Shown: one piece after another, positions 25,633-34,189 of the stretch
Position numbering within the stretch: the stretch's first letter is position 1
Layout: each line of letters starts with the position of its first letter
Source of the DNA: an uncultured Eubacterium sp.
Lineage (GTDB): Bacteria > Bacillota > Clostridia > Lachnospirales > Lachnospiraceae
Reading direction: 5' to 3'
Assembly (NCBI GenBank): GCA_949959185.1
Contig: CATLIX010000003.1
Coordinates: 1 to 64,000 of the forward strand
DNA length: 64,000 nucleotides
The notes under the pieces: model-generated
Database searches by the model: none
What the model saw: the letters and a program-made list of their open reading frames with translations, nothing else
What the model was told of the DNA's origin: nothing
Made by a program: the position numbers and the translations under genes

Positions 25633-26907
25633 ATGGGATTGAGTAAAAAAGTATGGCTGTGTATGCTGTGTTTTTTCTGGTGGATTTTTTTGCCATGCCG
25701 GGAGGTGTGCGCTGCAAAAACCTGGGAGGAGCCGAAAGAATTTTCAGAGGCGGGAACCGGAGAAAAGGCGGAGATGTTCTGTGACAGGGAAACCACAGAG
25801 GCGGCGGAGGAATATTACGGTATGGAGACCGGAGAAGGACAGGAACTGGAAGAAGCACTGGACTCATACCTTGCAGAACTGGATTTTTCAGAAATAGATT
25901 CCGTATTGAAAGGACAGGAAAGCACCAGGAATCTGGATTTCCAGGAACTGGTCCGGAAGCTGATTGCCGGGGAAGAACTGGAAAAGGGATGGCTGCTGAA
26001 AGAAATTTTCCGGGCGGTATTTGCGGAAGTGGCGGCCTTTCGGAGTACAATGGTTCAGATTATGCTGCTGTGCTTCGTATTTGCCATTCTCTGTAATTTT
26101 GCAGACGTATTTGAAAACCCCGCAGTGACAGAACTGAGTTTTTACATGGTTTATATGCTGCTGTTTGTCCTTCTGATGAAATCTTTTTTTATTCTCCGGG
26201 ATGTGTCCGACGAGGTTATTGAGGAAATGATGGTTTTTCTGAAAGTGATGATACCCACGTTTACCATGAGTATGACATTTTCCGGTCAGATTACTACTGC
26301 AGCAGGATTTTATGATCTGACGTTTCTGCTGATTTACGGAATGGAATGGCTGCTGCGGATGCTGATACTTCCGGCAGTGCAGATTTATATGGTGCTGGAG
26401 CTGATGAACTACCTTACAGAGGAAGAATTTCTCTCCCGAATGACGGAACTTTTAAAATCCGGTATTGTATGGGTGATGAAACTGCTGTTTACCGTTGTGG
26501 TTGGAATCAATGTGGTACAGAATCTGCTCACTCCGGTCATAGACACCTTTAAGAGCAACCTGATTGCCAAAACAGCGGGTATGGTGCCGGGGCTGGGGGC
26601 TTCCATCAGTGCAGTGACAGAAATCATGGTAGGTTCCGGAATTATTATCAAAAACGGGATTGGACTGGCGGCTGTGCTGGTACTGCTTATGCTCTGTGCC
26701 GGGCCTCTGATTAAAACAGGCGTTATGACCTTTCTGTATAAGCTGCTGGCGGCTGTCATGCAGCCGGTATCTGACCGGCGGATGACAGGCTGTATCAGCA
26801 GTGCGGGAGAGAGCGGCAGGCTGCTGGGCAAAGTGGTGGTAACCACCACCATGATGTTTCTGGTGGCTGTGGCCATGGTTACAGCGGCCACTACATTCCG
26901 CTGTTAG
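25633..26907 (+). CDS. spoIIIAE: Stage III sporulation protein AE
   Basis: The 424-residue protein has a signal peptide (VWLCMLCFFWWIFLPCREVCAA), an acidic external stretch of about 100 residues and then about eight membrane segments with the family's GLGASISAVTEIMVGSG. It is a polytopic channel component. A weak GGGGTG precedes the ATG. A GTG just in front is an alternative start. Confidence 0.93.
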   Translation: MGLSKKVWLCMLCFFWWIFLPCREVCAAKTWEEPKEFSEAGTGEKAEMFCDRETTEAAEEYYGMETGEGQELEEALDSYLAELDFSEIDSVLKGQESTRNLDFQELVRKLIAGEELEKGWLLKEIFRAVFAEVAAFRSTMVQIMLLCFVFAILCNFADVFENPAVTELSFYMVYMLLFVLLMKSFFILRDVSDEVIEEMMVFLKVMIPTFTMSMTFSGQITTAAGFYDLTFLLIYGMEWLLRMLILPAVQIYMVLELMNYLTEEEFLSRMTELLKSGIVWVMKLLFTVVVGINVVQNLLTPVIDTFKSNLIAKTAGMVPGLGASISAVTEIMVGSGIIIKNGIGLAAVLVLLMLCAGPLIKTGVMTFLYKLLAAVMQPVSDRRMTGCISSAGESGRLLGKVVVTTTMMFLVAVAMVTAATTFRC

Positions 26908-26951
26908 CAGTATCTGTTCGGGCTGATACATCTGCCGGAAAGGATGATAAT

Positions 26952-27506
26952 ATGGACAGTATTTATGGATGGATTAAGAATATCATATGTTTTTATATTT
27001 TTATCACGGTTATACTTCATCTGCTTCCCAAAGAGAATTACCGGAAATATGTGCGTTTTTTTACCGGAATGCTGCTGGTTATACTGGTGATGAATCCGGT
27101 GCTTTCTCTTCTTGGCAAAGAAGAAGTGGTTATTCGGAAAATCAGCCAGGCGGGATTCTTCCAGGAACTGGACAATCTGAAGATGGATACGGAGCATCTG
27201 GAGCAGAGCCAGAAAAAGGTTTATATGCGGGAATATGAGCGGGCCATCGCCCTGGATGTCAACGGAATGGCGGTCCGAAAACAGCTGAATCCCCTGCAGA
27301 CAAAAGTCCGTCTGTCCGGAGAATATCAGGTGGAGTCCATTGCTCTGGAGGTGGAATATAATCAGGAAGATGATTTCTTTTCGGAAGAATTTATGTCCGG
27401 AGCAGAAAGTCAGGGCAGTGCAAAGGTGCGGGAATTCCGGAGAGAACTGATGGAGTTTTATCAGTTAGAAGAGGGGCAGATTGAAATTGCCCTGCAGGGA
27501 GGATGA
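26952..27506 (+). CDS. spoIIIAF: Stage III sporulation protein AF
   Basis: The 184-residue protein has two N-terminal membrane helices (GWIKNIICFYIFITVILHLL and FFTGMLLVILVMNPVLSLL) and a soluble domain like the ring-forming modules of secretion systems. AAGGATG precedes the ATG. Its stop overlaps the start region of spoIIIAG. Confidence 0.92.
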   Translation: MDSIYGWIKNIICFYIFITVILHLLPKENYRKYVRFFTGMLLVILVMNPVLSLLGKEEVVIRKISQAGFFQELDNLKMDTEHLEQSQKKVYMREYERAIALDVNGMAVRKQLNPLQTKVRLSGEYQVESIALEVEYNQEDDFFSEEFMSGAESQGSAKVREFRRELMEFYQLEEGQIEIALQGG

Positions 27507-27511
27507 AAAGG

Positions 27512-28090
27512 ATGAAAAAAAAGGAATGGTTTTCTCCGGAAAAATTAAAGGGAATTCCGAAAAATCAGCTTTTAATCGGAGGTCTGGCGGGAATTCTTCT
27601 GCTGGTTATCGCTCTGCCCGCCGATACGAAAAAGCAGCAGGAAGCAGAGCTTCCCCAGGGAGAGGATAAAAAGGCGGAACAGAAGGCTGCAGATTACAGC
27701 AACTATGAGAAGGAACTGGAGCGGAAGCTGGAAGAGATTCTGGCGGAAATGGAAGGGGTTGGGAAGGTGGAGGTAATGATTACTCTTAAAGATAGCGGGG
27801 AGCAGGTGCTGGAAAAAGACATATCCCGGAACAGTCAGGAAGTCACCGAGGAAGGGGAGGTGAAGCGCAATACATATGAAAGCCAGTATCAGGAGGAGAC
27901 AGTATTTGTGAAAGAATCCGGAAACGAGGGACAGCCCTTTATTGCAAAAGAATCTGTGCCGGCGGTGGAGGGGGTGCTGGTAGTGGCGGAGGGAGGCGGG
28001 AACGGAAAAGTGACGAAAAATATTTCCGATGCAGTTTTAGCATTATTTCCGGTGGAAGTACATAAAATTAAGGTAGTTAAGATGAATTGA
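27512..28090 (+). CDS. spoIIIAG: Stage III sporulation protein AG
   Basis: The 192-residue protein has one membrane helix (LLIGGLAGILLLVIALP near 20-36) and an external ring-building domain with GVLVVAEGGGNGKVTKNISDAV. SpoIIIAG forms the large ring in the intermembrane space. ATG at 27512 is nine bases from GGAGG. The ATG at 27503 touches that site directly and is unlikely to be used. Confidence 0.92.
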   Translation: MKKKEWFSPEKLKGIPKNQLLIGGLAGILLLVIALPADTKKQQEAELPQGEDKKAEQKAADYSNYEKELERKLEEILAEMEGVGKVEVMITLKDSGEQVLEKDISRNSQEVTEEGEVKRNTYESQYQEETVFVKESGNEGQPFIAKESVPAVEGVLVVAEGGGNGKVTKNISDAVLALFPVEVHKIKVVKMN

Positions 28091-28106
28091 CAGGAGGGTA
28101 TCAGTT

Positions 28107-28922
28107 TTGAAGAAAGTATTTAAAAAGAACCAGATTATCATTACGGCTCTGGCTCTTATGATTGCGGTAGCGGGCTATCTGCAGTATACCGGAAGTCAGA
28201 GCGACAGCGACGTGGCCAAAGAGGCCAGTGCGGACACAAAAGAAACTACATATGAAATATCCGACGAAGATATGTACAGTGCAGAGGATATTTTTACGGA
28301 CACAGAGGCCAGCGAGGAAACTTCTGCAGACGCACAGGATGCGGCTCTGGGGATTCAGACCGGAGAGGATATTGCAAAGGCAAACGGACAGAGCGACAAT
28401 GTGGATAATCCCGGTGAGGCGGTACTGACCAGCAGCGGTGTGAATAATGTGAATTTTGCTTCCGAAGTAAAGCTGAACCGGGAACAGGTGCGTTCCCAGA
28501 ATAAAGCGTCTCTTCTGGAAATCATCAATAATGCAGCCATCGGCGAAGAACAGAAGCAGGAAGCCATCAATGCCATGATTAACATGACAGATATTGCAGA
28601 GCGTGAGGCGGCTGCGGAAATGCTGCTGGAAGCAAAGGGATTTACCGATGTGGTGGTAAGTATCACCGACGGTAAAGCAGATGTGGTTCTGAACATGGGA
28701 GAAGTAACGGATGCAAAGCGGGCTCAGGTGGAAGATATCGTAAAACGTAAAACCAATGTGGAAGCGGAAAATATTATTATCACGCCCATTCAGAATTCTT
28801 CCGCAGGAACAGGAGTACAGACAGAGACCGGAGAAGGGACGGGAACAGACGCCGGAGCAGGACAGGAAGAAGGAGCAGGAACTCCGGAAGGAAGCACTCA
28901 GACGCCGGCGGGAGAAGAATAA
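28107..28922 (+). CDS. spoIIIAH: Stage III sporulation protein AH
   Basis: SpoIIIAH spans the mother-cell membrane and binds forespore SpoIIQ between the two membranes. The 271 residues comprise a membrane helix near 8-24, an acidic linker and a ring domain from about 115 (NREQVRSQNKASLLEIINN). After the ring domain comes a Gly/Thr/Glu-rich tail of about 40 residues that is not part of the usual fold. The start is TTG, eight bases after AGGAGGG. No other start fits. Confidence 0.92.
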   Translation: MKKVFKKNQIIITALALMIAVAGYLQYTGSQSDSDVAKEASADTKETTYEISDEDMYSAEDIFTDTEASEETSADAQDAALGIQTGEDIAKANGQSDNVDNPGEAVLTSSGVNNVNFASEVKLNREQVRSQNKASLLEIINNAAIGEEQKQEAINAMINMTDIAEREAAAEMLLEAKGFTDVVVSITDGKADVVLNMGEVTDAKRAQVEDIVKRKTNVEAENIIITPIQNSSAGTGVQTETGEGTGTDAGAGQEEGAGTPEGSTQTPAGEE

Positions 28923-28941
28923 TTACGCTTACAGGATGCAT

Positions 28942-29085
28942 GTAACAGTTCAGCCTTCGGCAGAACTGTTGCTGAATCCGGCCATTTAAAGTTTGCTTCG
29001 CGAAGAGGCGGATTCATTCCTGGCATAATTTATGCTTTCTTACGGACTTTGCAGCGGAGTGCAAAGTCCTGGGCTGAACCATTAC
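28942..29085. repeat. Structured 144-bp element, copy B
   Basis: Hairpin 1 is GTAACAGTTC-a-GCC (28942-28955), loop ttc, GGC-a-GAACTGTTGC. Hairpin 2 is TGAATCCG (28973-28980) with CGGATTCA (29009-29016), holding catttaaag and an inner TTTGC/GCGAA stem. The last hairpin is GGACTTTGCA (29044-29053), loop gcggag, TGCAAAGTCC (29060-29069). The right end GGCTGAACCATTAC (29072-29085) is an inverted copy of the left. The remaining bases of 28923-29218 hold the promoter at 29115. Confidence 0.75.
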
Positions 29086-29114
29086 AGATTTTCAGCAGTC
29101 TGTCAGGAAAGCCT

Positions 29115-29143
29115 TTGCACTCTGTCCGATTATTTGTTATAAT
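29115..29143 (+). promoter_or_regulatory. Sigma-A type promoter of the deoB operon
   Basis: TTGCAC (29115-29120), a 17-bp spacer and TATAAT (29138-29143), 75 bases before the first small gene. Confidence 0.8.
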
Positions 29144-29218
29144 TATGACAGGAGTATTGTCAGAAAAGTGTTTGCGGTATCCTGATTCCACAGAATACAA
29201 AGGAGAGCAGGTGATTAT

Positions 29219-29401
29219 ATGTCAGAGAAAGAAATGCTGAAAATATCTATTGAGGAATTCTCCAGGCTGCAAAGTTACATGCTGCTGGCCGAGAAAAATT
29301 CTGAATCCTATAAAGCCATGAAGATAAGATACGTGGAATTAAAAGTTTTCCTGATGTCTTCCGGCATAAATCTTATCGAACTGGACAGAGTGAAAGAATA
29401 G
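29219..29401 (+). CDS. Small helical protein, function unknown
   Basis: The 60-residue product (KISIEEFSRLQSYMLLAEKN is its core) is predicted to be helical and soluble, with no membrane segment. AGGTG lies about five bases before the ATG. It is the first gene behind a good promoter and ends 10 bases before deoB, so it is probably real and cotranscribed. I recognise no family. Confidence 0.6.
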   Translation: MSEKEMLKISIEEFSRLQSYMLLAEKNSESYKAMKIRYVELKVFLMSSGINLIELDRVKE

Positions 29402-29411
29402 AGAGGATAAA

Positions 29412-30572
29412 ATGAAACGAATTTTTTTGATTGTACTGGACAGTGTGGGAATGGGAGCAATGCCGGATGCAGCAGCATTCGGGGACGAGGGAAGCAATAC
29501 TCTGAAAGCGGCTTCCAAAAGCCGGTATTTTTCCATGCCGAATATGGCGGAACTGGGATTGTTTAATATTGATGGTGCAGACTTTGGGGAGCCGGTGAAG
29601 GCTCCCCTGGGTGCTTTTGCCAGGATGACGGAGGCCTCCAGGGGGAAAGATACCACCATCGGACACTGGGAGATTGCGGGAATCATTTCAAAACAGCCAT
29701 TGCCCACCTACCCGGAAGGATTTCCGGCGGAAATCACAGAGGAATTTTCCAGAAGGACAGGGCGGGGCCTGCTCTGCAACCGGCCTTATTCCGGCACGGA
29801 AGTCATCCGGGATTACGGACAGGAACACATGAAAACAGGAGATTTGATTGTGTATACCTCCGCGGATTCCGTCTTTCAGGTGGCGGCCCATGAAGATGTG
29901 ATTCCGGTGGAAACCTTGTATGAGTACTGTCAGACAGCCAGAGAACTGCTGACGGGAATTCACGGAGTAGGAAGGGTGATTGCAAGACCCTTTGAAGGAG
30001 AGCCGGGAAATTTCCGGCGTACCGTAAGACGCCACGATTTTTCTCTGGAGCCTCCGGCTGTTACCATGCTGGACCAGCTGAAAGAAACAGGCCGGGAAGT
30101 GCTGGGCGTAGGGAAGATTTATGATATTTTTGCAGGAAAAAGCGTGACAGATTCTGTAAGAACCGCAGGAAATGAAGATGGAATTGAGAAGACGCTCCGG
30201 TGGATGGACCGGGAGTTTGAGGGGCTGTGTTTTGTCAATCTGGTGGATTATGACATGCTTTACGGCCATCGGAATGATGTGGACGGATATGCCAGGGCCC
30301 TGACATATTTTGATCAGCGGCTGCCGGAACTTCTGAGAAAACTCCGGAAAGAGGATATTCTGATGATTACAGCGGATCATGGCTGCGACCCGTCCACTCC
30401 TTCTACGGACCATTCCAGAGAATATACGCCTCTGGTCATGTATGGAGCTGCTGTTTTGTCAGGCAGAAATTTCGGCACCAGACCCACCTTTGCCGATATC
30501 GGAGCAACGGTTCTTTCATACTTTGGAATAAATGGCACAGAAAAGAGAATCCAGGGAGAGAGTTTGTTCTGA
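29412..30572 (+). CDS. deoB: Phosphopentomutase
   Basis: DeoB interconverts ribose 1-phosphate and ribose 5-phosphate (and the deoxy forms), linking nucleoside salvage to the pentose phosphate pathway. The 386 residues match the family. Metal and phosphate sites are visible in VLDSVGMGAMPDA, GKDTTIGHWEIAG (nucleophile Thr), NLVDYDMLYGHRND and TADHGCDPSTPSTDHSRE. It overlaps the MATE gene by one base. Confidence 0.95.
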   Translation: MKRIFLIVLDSVGMGAMPDAAAFGDEGSNTLKAASKSRYFSMPNMAELGLFNIDGADFGEPVKAPLGAFARMTEASRGKDTTIGHWEIAGIISKQPLPTYPEGFPAEITEEFSRRTGRGLLCNRPYSGTEVIRDYGQEHMKTGDLIVYTSADSVFQVAAHEDVIPVETLYEYCQTARELLTGIHGVGRVIARPFEGEPGNFRRTVRRHDFSLEPPAVTMLDQLKETGREVLGVGKIYDIFAGKSVTDSVRTAGNEDGIEKTLRWMDREFEGLCFVNLVDYDMLYGHRNDVDGYARALTYFDQRLPELLRKLRKEDILMITADHGCDPSTPSTDHSREYTPLVMYGAAVLSGRNFGTRPTFADIGATVLSYFGINGTEKRIQGESLF

Positions 30573-31933
30573 TGAAACGAAAATCTTATGAAATAGACAT
30601 GTGCAGCGGCCCCCTGTTTTCAAAAATCCTGCTGTTTGCCGTGCCGCTGATGATTTCCAGTATTCTGCAGCTTCTGTTTAATGCGGCAGACATGGTGGTG
30701 GTGGGAAGATTTGCGGGAAGCACCGCCCTGGCGGCGGTGGGGGCCAATGCTTCCCTTATCAATATGCTGACCAACCTGTTTATCGGGTTTTCCGTGGGAG
30801 CAAACGTGCTGGTTGCAAGATTTTACGGAGCGAAAAGAGAGGAGGATATCAGCGAAACGGTACACAGCGCCGTTGTACTGAGCCTGGTCTGCGGTCTGGG
30901 GCTGATGGTGTTCGGCATGGCGGTTGCGCCCCGGATTCTGGTGCTTATGGGAACGCCGCATGATGTGCTGAGCCAGGCGGTTCTGTATATCCGAATCTAT
31001 TTTGCGGGAATGCCGGTGATTTTGCTGTATAATTTCGGAAGTTCAGTTTTAAGGGCGGTGGGAGATACCCAGCGGCCTTTATATTATCTGTTTGGGGCGG
31101 GTGTAGTCAATATCATTCTGAATCTGATATTTGTGATTGGATTTCATCTGGGTGTGGCCGGAGTGGCGCTGGCCACTGTGATTTCCCAGGTGGTATCGGC
31201 AGGCCTGATCCTGCGCTGTCTGATGCATATGGAGGGCGGCTGCCGGGTGGAATGGAAAAAGCTGCGGATGAAAAAGGAAAAAGTCATGCAGATTGTGCGC
31301 ATCGGCCTTCCGGCAGGGCTGCAGGGAACGGTATTTTCTCTGTCCAATGTGCTGATACAGTCTTCGGTCAATTCCTTTGGCTCCGTGGCCATGGCGGGCA
31401 ATACGGCGGCTCAGAATATCGAAGGGTTTATTTATATGGCCATGAACGCCTGCCACCAGACAGCTCTGAGCTTTACCAGCCAGAATTTTGGTGCGGGAAA
31501 TTATAAACGGATTGGAAAAGTGCTGCTGGAATGTCTTACCATGGTAACTGCAGTGGGGATTGTCATGGGCTGGTCGGCATACCTGTGTGGGAATCAGCTT
31601 CTGGGCATTTATTCTTCGGATGCAGGGGTAATTGAGGTAGGTCTGCTGCGGCTGTCAGTAATCTGCACCACCTACTGTCTCTGCGGAATCATGGATGTAA
31701 TGGTGGGAGAACTGCGGGGACTGGGCTATGCGTTTCTGCCCATGATTGTATCTCTGCTGGGAGCCTGCGGGTTCCGTATTCTCTGGATTTTTACGGTATT
31801 TCAGAGTCACCGCAGCCTGTGGGTGCTGTATATTTCCTATCCGGTATCCTGGGTGCTTACCGGGGCAGTCCATATGGTTTGTTATATTTTTGTACGCAGG
31901 AAGCTGTTCAGGCTTCAGAAGGGAGACATATGA
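30572..31933 (+). CDS. MATE-family efflux transporter
   Basis: The 453-residue membrane protein has 12 predicted helices in two related halves, beginning FSKILLFAVPLMISSILQLLFNAADMVVVGRF, a typical MATE/NorM start. It would export organic cations or metabolites against Na+ or H+, with the substrate unknown. Its ATG overlaps the deoB stop by one base and its stop overlaps the next ATG, so it is translated with the flanking genes. Confidence 0.88.
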   Translation: MKRKSYEIDMCSGPLFSKILLFAVPLMISSILQLLFNAADMVVVGRFAGSTALAAVGANASLINMLTNLFIGFSVGANVLVARFYGAKREEDISETVHSAVVLSLVCGLGLMVFGMAVAPRILVLMGTPHDVLSQAVLYIRIYFAGMPVILLYNFGSSVLRAVGDTQRPLYYLFGAGVVNIILNLIFVIGFHLGVAGVALATVISQVVSAGLILRCLMHMEGGCRVEWKKLRMKKEKVMQIVRIGLPAGLQGTVFSLSNVLIQSSVNSFGSVAMAGNTAAQNIEGFIYMAMNACHQTALSFTSQNFGAGNYKRIGKVLLECLTMVTAVGIVMGWSAYLCGNQLLGIYSSDAGVIEVGLLRLSVICTTYCLCGIMDVMVGELRGLGYAFLPMIVSLLGACGFRILWIFTVFQSHRSLWVLYISYPVSWVLTGAVHMVCYIFVRRKLFRLQKGDI

Positions 31934-32745
31934 TTGCAGGTGCATATATGGTTCCTCATCCGCCGCTGATTGTACCGGAGGTGGGCAGAGGGCAGGAAAA
32001 GAATATTCAGAATACCATAGACGCATACCATGAGGTGGGACGCAGTATCGGCCGGTTAAAGCCGGAGGTTATTGTGCTGATTTCACCCCATCAGACCATG
32101 TATGCGGATTATTTTCATATATCGCCGGGAACAGGCGGGAGAGGGGATTTTGGCCGGTTTCAGGCAGGACAGGTGAAAATGCGGGTGCCTTATGATACGG
32201 AATTTGTGGAACACCTCTGCAGAAAGGCCAGAATTGCAGGCCTGCCTGCCGGGACTGAGGGAGAGCGGAGCAGAGAACTGGACCACGGAACCATGGTGCC
32301 CCTGTATTTTGTGAATCAGTACCGGACGTCGTGCCGGCTGGTTCGGATGGGGCTGTCCGGCCTGCCCTTATCGGTGCATGATCAGCTTGGACAGAAAATA
32401 TGGGAGACAGCGGAGGAACTGGACAGACGGACGGTGCTGATAGCCAGCGGGGATCTTTCGCACAGGCTGAAACCGGACGGGCCTTACGGATATCAGAAAG
32501 AAGGGCCGGAATATGACCGGCGCGTGATGGAGATCATGGGAAAAGGAAACTTTCCGGAACTGCTGACATTTGACGAGTCTTTCTGTGAACGGGCAGGAGA
32601 ATGCGGACACCGCTCTTTTGTCATGATGGCAGGGGCTTTGAAGCAGGTAAAGGTTACGCCCCGGCGCCTTTCTTATGAAGGGCCTTTCGGGGTGGGATAT
32701 GGTATTTGTGCATATGAGGTGATGAAGGATGGAACAGAGAGTTAA
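31930..32745 (+). CDS. AmmeMemoRadiSam system protein B (MEMO/LigB extradiol dioxygenase-like)
   Basis: The 271-residue protein belongs to the class III extradiol dioxygenase (LigB/MEMO1) fold. Likely metal-site residues lie in VPHPPLI, ISPHQTM and LDHGTMVPL, and a conserved CGHRSFVMM segment follows. A true dioxygenase reaction is not established for this group. ATG at 31930 is chosen because AAGGGAGAC lies just upstream and it overlaps the MATE stop by ATGA. It overlaps the AMMECR1-like gene by 17 bases in another frame. In some related bacteria, as I recall, the two are one fused protein. Confidence 0.8.
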   Translation: MIAGAYMVPHPPLIVPEVGRGQEKNIQNTIDAYHEVGRSIGRLKPEVIVLISPHQTMYADYFHISPGTGGRGDFGRFQAGQVKMRVPYDTEFVEHLCRKARIAGLPAGTEGERSRELDHGTMVPLYFVNQYRTSCRLVRMGLSGLPLSVHDQLGQKIWETAEELDRRTVLIASGDLSHRLKPDGPYGYQKEGPEYDRRVMEIMGKGNFPELLTFDESFCERAGECGHRSFVMMAGALKQVKVTPRRLSYEGPFGVGYGICAYEVMKDGTES

Positions 32746-33256
32746 GGAAGATGATTATGCAGGTCTTGCACGGAATGTAATCGAAACTTATGTCCGTACA
32801 GGCAGGAAGCCGGCGCTGCCTGCAGGGCTGCCGGAGGAAATGTGTCATAACAGGGCGGGGGTTTTTGTCTCCATTAAAAAAGCGGGACAGCTTCGGGGCT
32901 GCATTGGAACCATTCAGGCAGTGTATGGCTCCATAGCCGAGGAAATTGTGGAAAATGCCGTCAGTGCTTCAGTCCGGGACCCCAGATTTAATCCGGTCAG
33001 GGAGGAAGAACTGGAGCAGCTTTCCATCAGTGTGGACGTACTGGGAGAACTGGAGCCGGTCACTTCTTTGGAGCAGCTGGATGTAAAACGGTACGGCGTG
33101 GTTGTGACAAAGGGCCGCCGCCGGGGGCTTTTGCTGCCCAATCTGGATGGTGTGGATACGGTGGAGCAGCAGGTTGCCATCGCCAGGCAGAAAGCAGGCA
33201 TAGGAAGTGACGAAACGGTGGAGCTGGAGCGGTTTGAGGTGGTGCGCCATGTGTAA
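32729..33256 (+). CDS. AmmeMemoRadiSam system protein A (AMMECR1 domain)
   Basis: The 175-residue protein is a single AMMECR1 domain. GVFVSIKKAGQLRGCIGTI near 48-66 contains the invariant LRGCIG motif. The later FNPVREEELEQLSISVDVLGELEP and GRRRGLLLPNLDGVDTVEQQ segments are also typical. The biochemical role is unknown. The start has GAGGTGATGAAGG before it, inside the end of protein B. The radical SAM gene follows after 18 bases. Confidence 0.85.
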   Translation: MEQRVKEDDYAGLARNVIETYVRTGRKPALPAGLPEEMCHNRAGVFVSIKKAGQLRGCIGTIQAVYGSIAEEIVENAVSASVRDPRFNPVREEELEQLSISVDVLGELEPVTSLEQLDVKRYGVVVTKGRRRGLLLPNLDGVDTVEQQVAIARQKAGIGSDETVELERFEVVRHV

Positions 33257-33274
33257 AAAGGAGGAATCCGGTTT

Positions 33275-34105
33275 ATGAAAGAGGCGGTTTGTCAGGTGTG
33301 TTTTCACGGCTGCAGGCTGGCGCCCGGCCAGTGGGGCATGTGCGGTGCAAGGAAGAATGTAAACGGAGCGGTGGTTTGCGGCAATTACGGGCGAATTACT
33401 TCTCTGGCGCTGGATCCCATCGAGAAAAAGCCGCTGAAGATGTTCCATCCGGGAGCCAGAATACTCTCAGTGGGCAGTTTTGGCTGTAATTTAAAATGTC
33501 CTTTCTGCCAGAATCATCAGATTTCCATGGCGGGAGAAGGAGAAGCGGAGACTATGGTTCTTTCTCCTCAGGCTCTGGTGAAACGGGCAATGTCCTGTCA
33601 GAGGGAAGGAAATATGGGTCTGGCATTTACCTACAATGAGCCTCTGGTGGGCTGGGAATATGTGCGGGACGCCGCCAGGCTCAGTAAAGCCGCCGGCATG
33701 AAAAATGCGCTGGTCACCAACGGGACAGCTTCTGCGGACGTGCTGCAGGAGCTGCTTCCGTTTATGGATGCCATGAACATTGATTTGAAATCTTTCCGCA
33801 GAGAAACTTATCGGAAGCTGGGCGGAGATCTGGAGACGGTGCAGCGGTTTATCATACAGGCCGCTGCTGCCTGCCATGTGGAACTGACTACGCTGATTGT
33901 TCCGGGACAGAACGACAGTGCGGCGGAGATGGAGGAAGAAGCCCGGTGGATTGCTTCCATAGACAGGAAGATTCCTCTCCATGTGACCCGGTTTTTCCCC
34001 CGGTATCAGATGTCAGACCGAAAGGCAGTTTCGGTACGGCAGGTGTACCGCCTGGCGGAAACGGCGGGAAAATATCTGGATTATGTATTTACGGGAAATT
34101 GCTGA
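33275..34105 (+). CDS. AmmeMemoRadiSam system radical SAM enzyme
   Basis: The 276-residue enzyme has the radical SAM cluster motif C71-x3-C75-x2-C78 (CNLKCPFCQ). It also has an N-terminal cysteine set (CQVCFHGC, then GMCGARKN) that marks the PflA-like branch found with AMMECR1 and MEMO proteins. FTYNEPLVGWEY and TNGTASADVL are in the expected places. It is predicted to make a 5'-deoxyadenosyl radical. The target, possibly a protein or a small molecule handled by the two partners, is not known. AAAGGAGG precedes the ATG. Confidence 0.85.
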   Translation: MKEAVCQVCFHGCRLAPGQWGMCGARKNVNGAVVCGNYGRITSLALDPIEKKPLKMFHPGARILSVGSFGCNLKCPFCQNHQISMAGEGEAETMVLSPQALVKRAMSCQREGNMGLAFTYNEPLVGWEYVRDAARLSKAAGMKNALVTNGTASADVLQELLPFMDAMNIDLKSFRRETYRKLGGDLETVQRFIIQAAAACHVELTTLIVPGQNDSAAEMEEEARWIASIDRKIPLHVTRFFPRYQMSDRKAVSVRQVYRLAETAGKYLDYVFTGNC

Positions 34106-34122
34106 ACTGCTGAACAGTTCAG
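34102..34122. repeat. Short CTGAACTG palindrome
   Basis: CTGAACTG (34102-34109), loop ctgaa, CAGTTCAG (34115-34122). It overlaps the radical SAM stop codon and carries the core of the element ends seen at 94, 28942 and 52389. No T-run follows. Confidence 0.6.
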
Positions 34123-34126
34123 ACAG

Positions 34127-34156
34127 GTGACAAAGGCCGGTGAAGTGTGATATAAT
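34127..34156 (+). promoter_or_regulatory. Promoter of pepF
   Basis: GTGACA (34127-34132), an 18-bp spacer and a perfect TATAAT (34151-34156), 33 bases before the pepF start codon. Confidence 0.6.
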
Positions 34157-34189
34157 CGGTGCTGAAACAGAAATGGAGGAGCATACATT

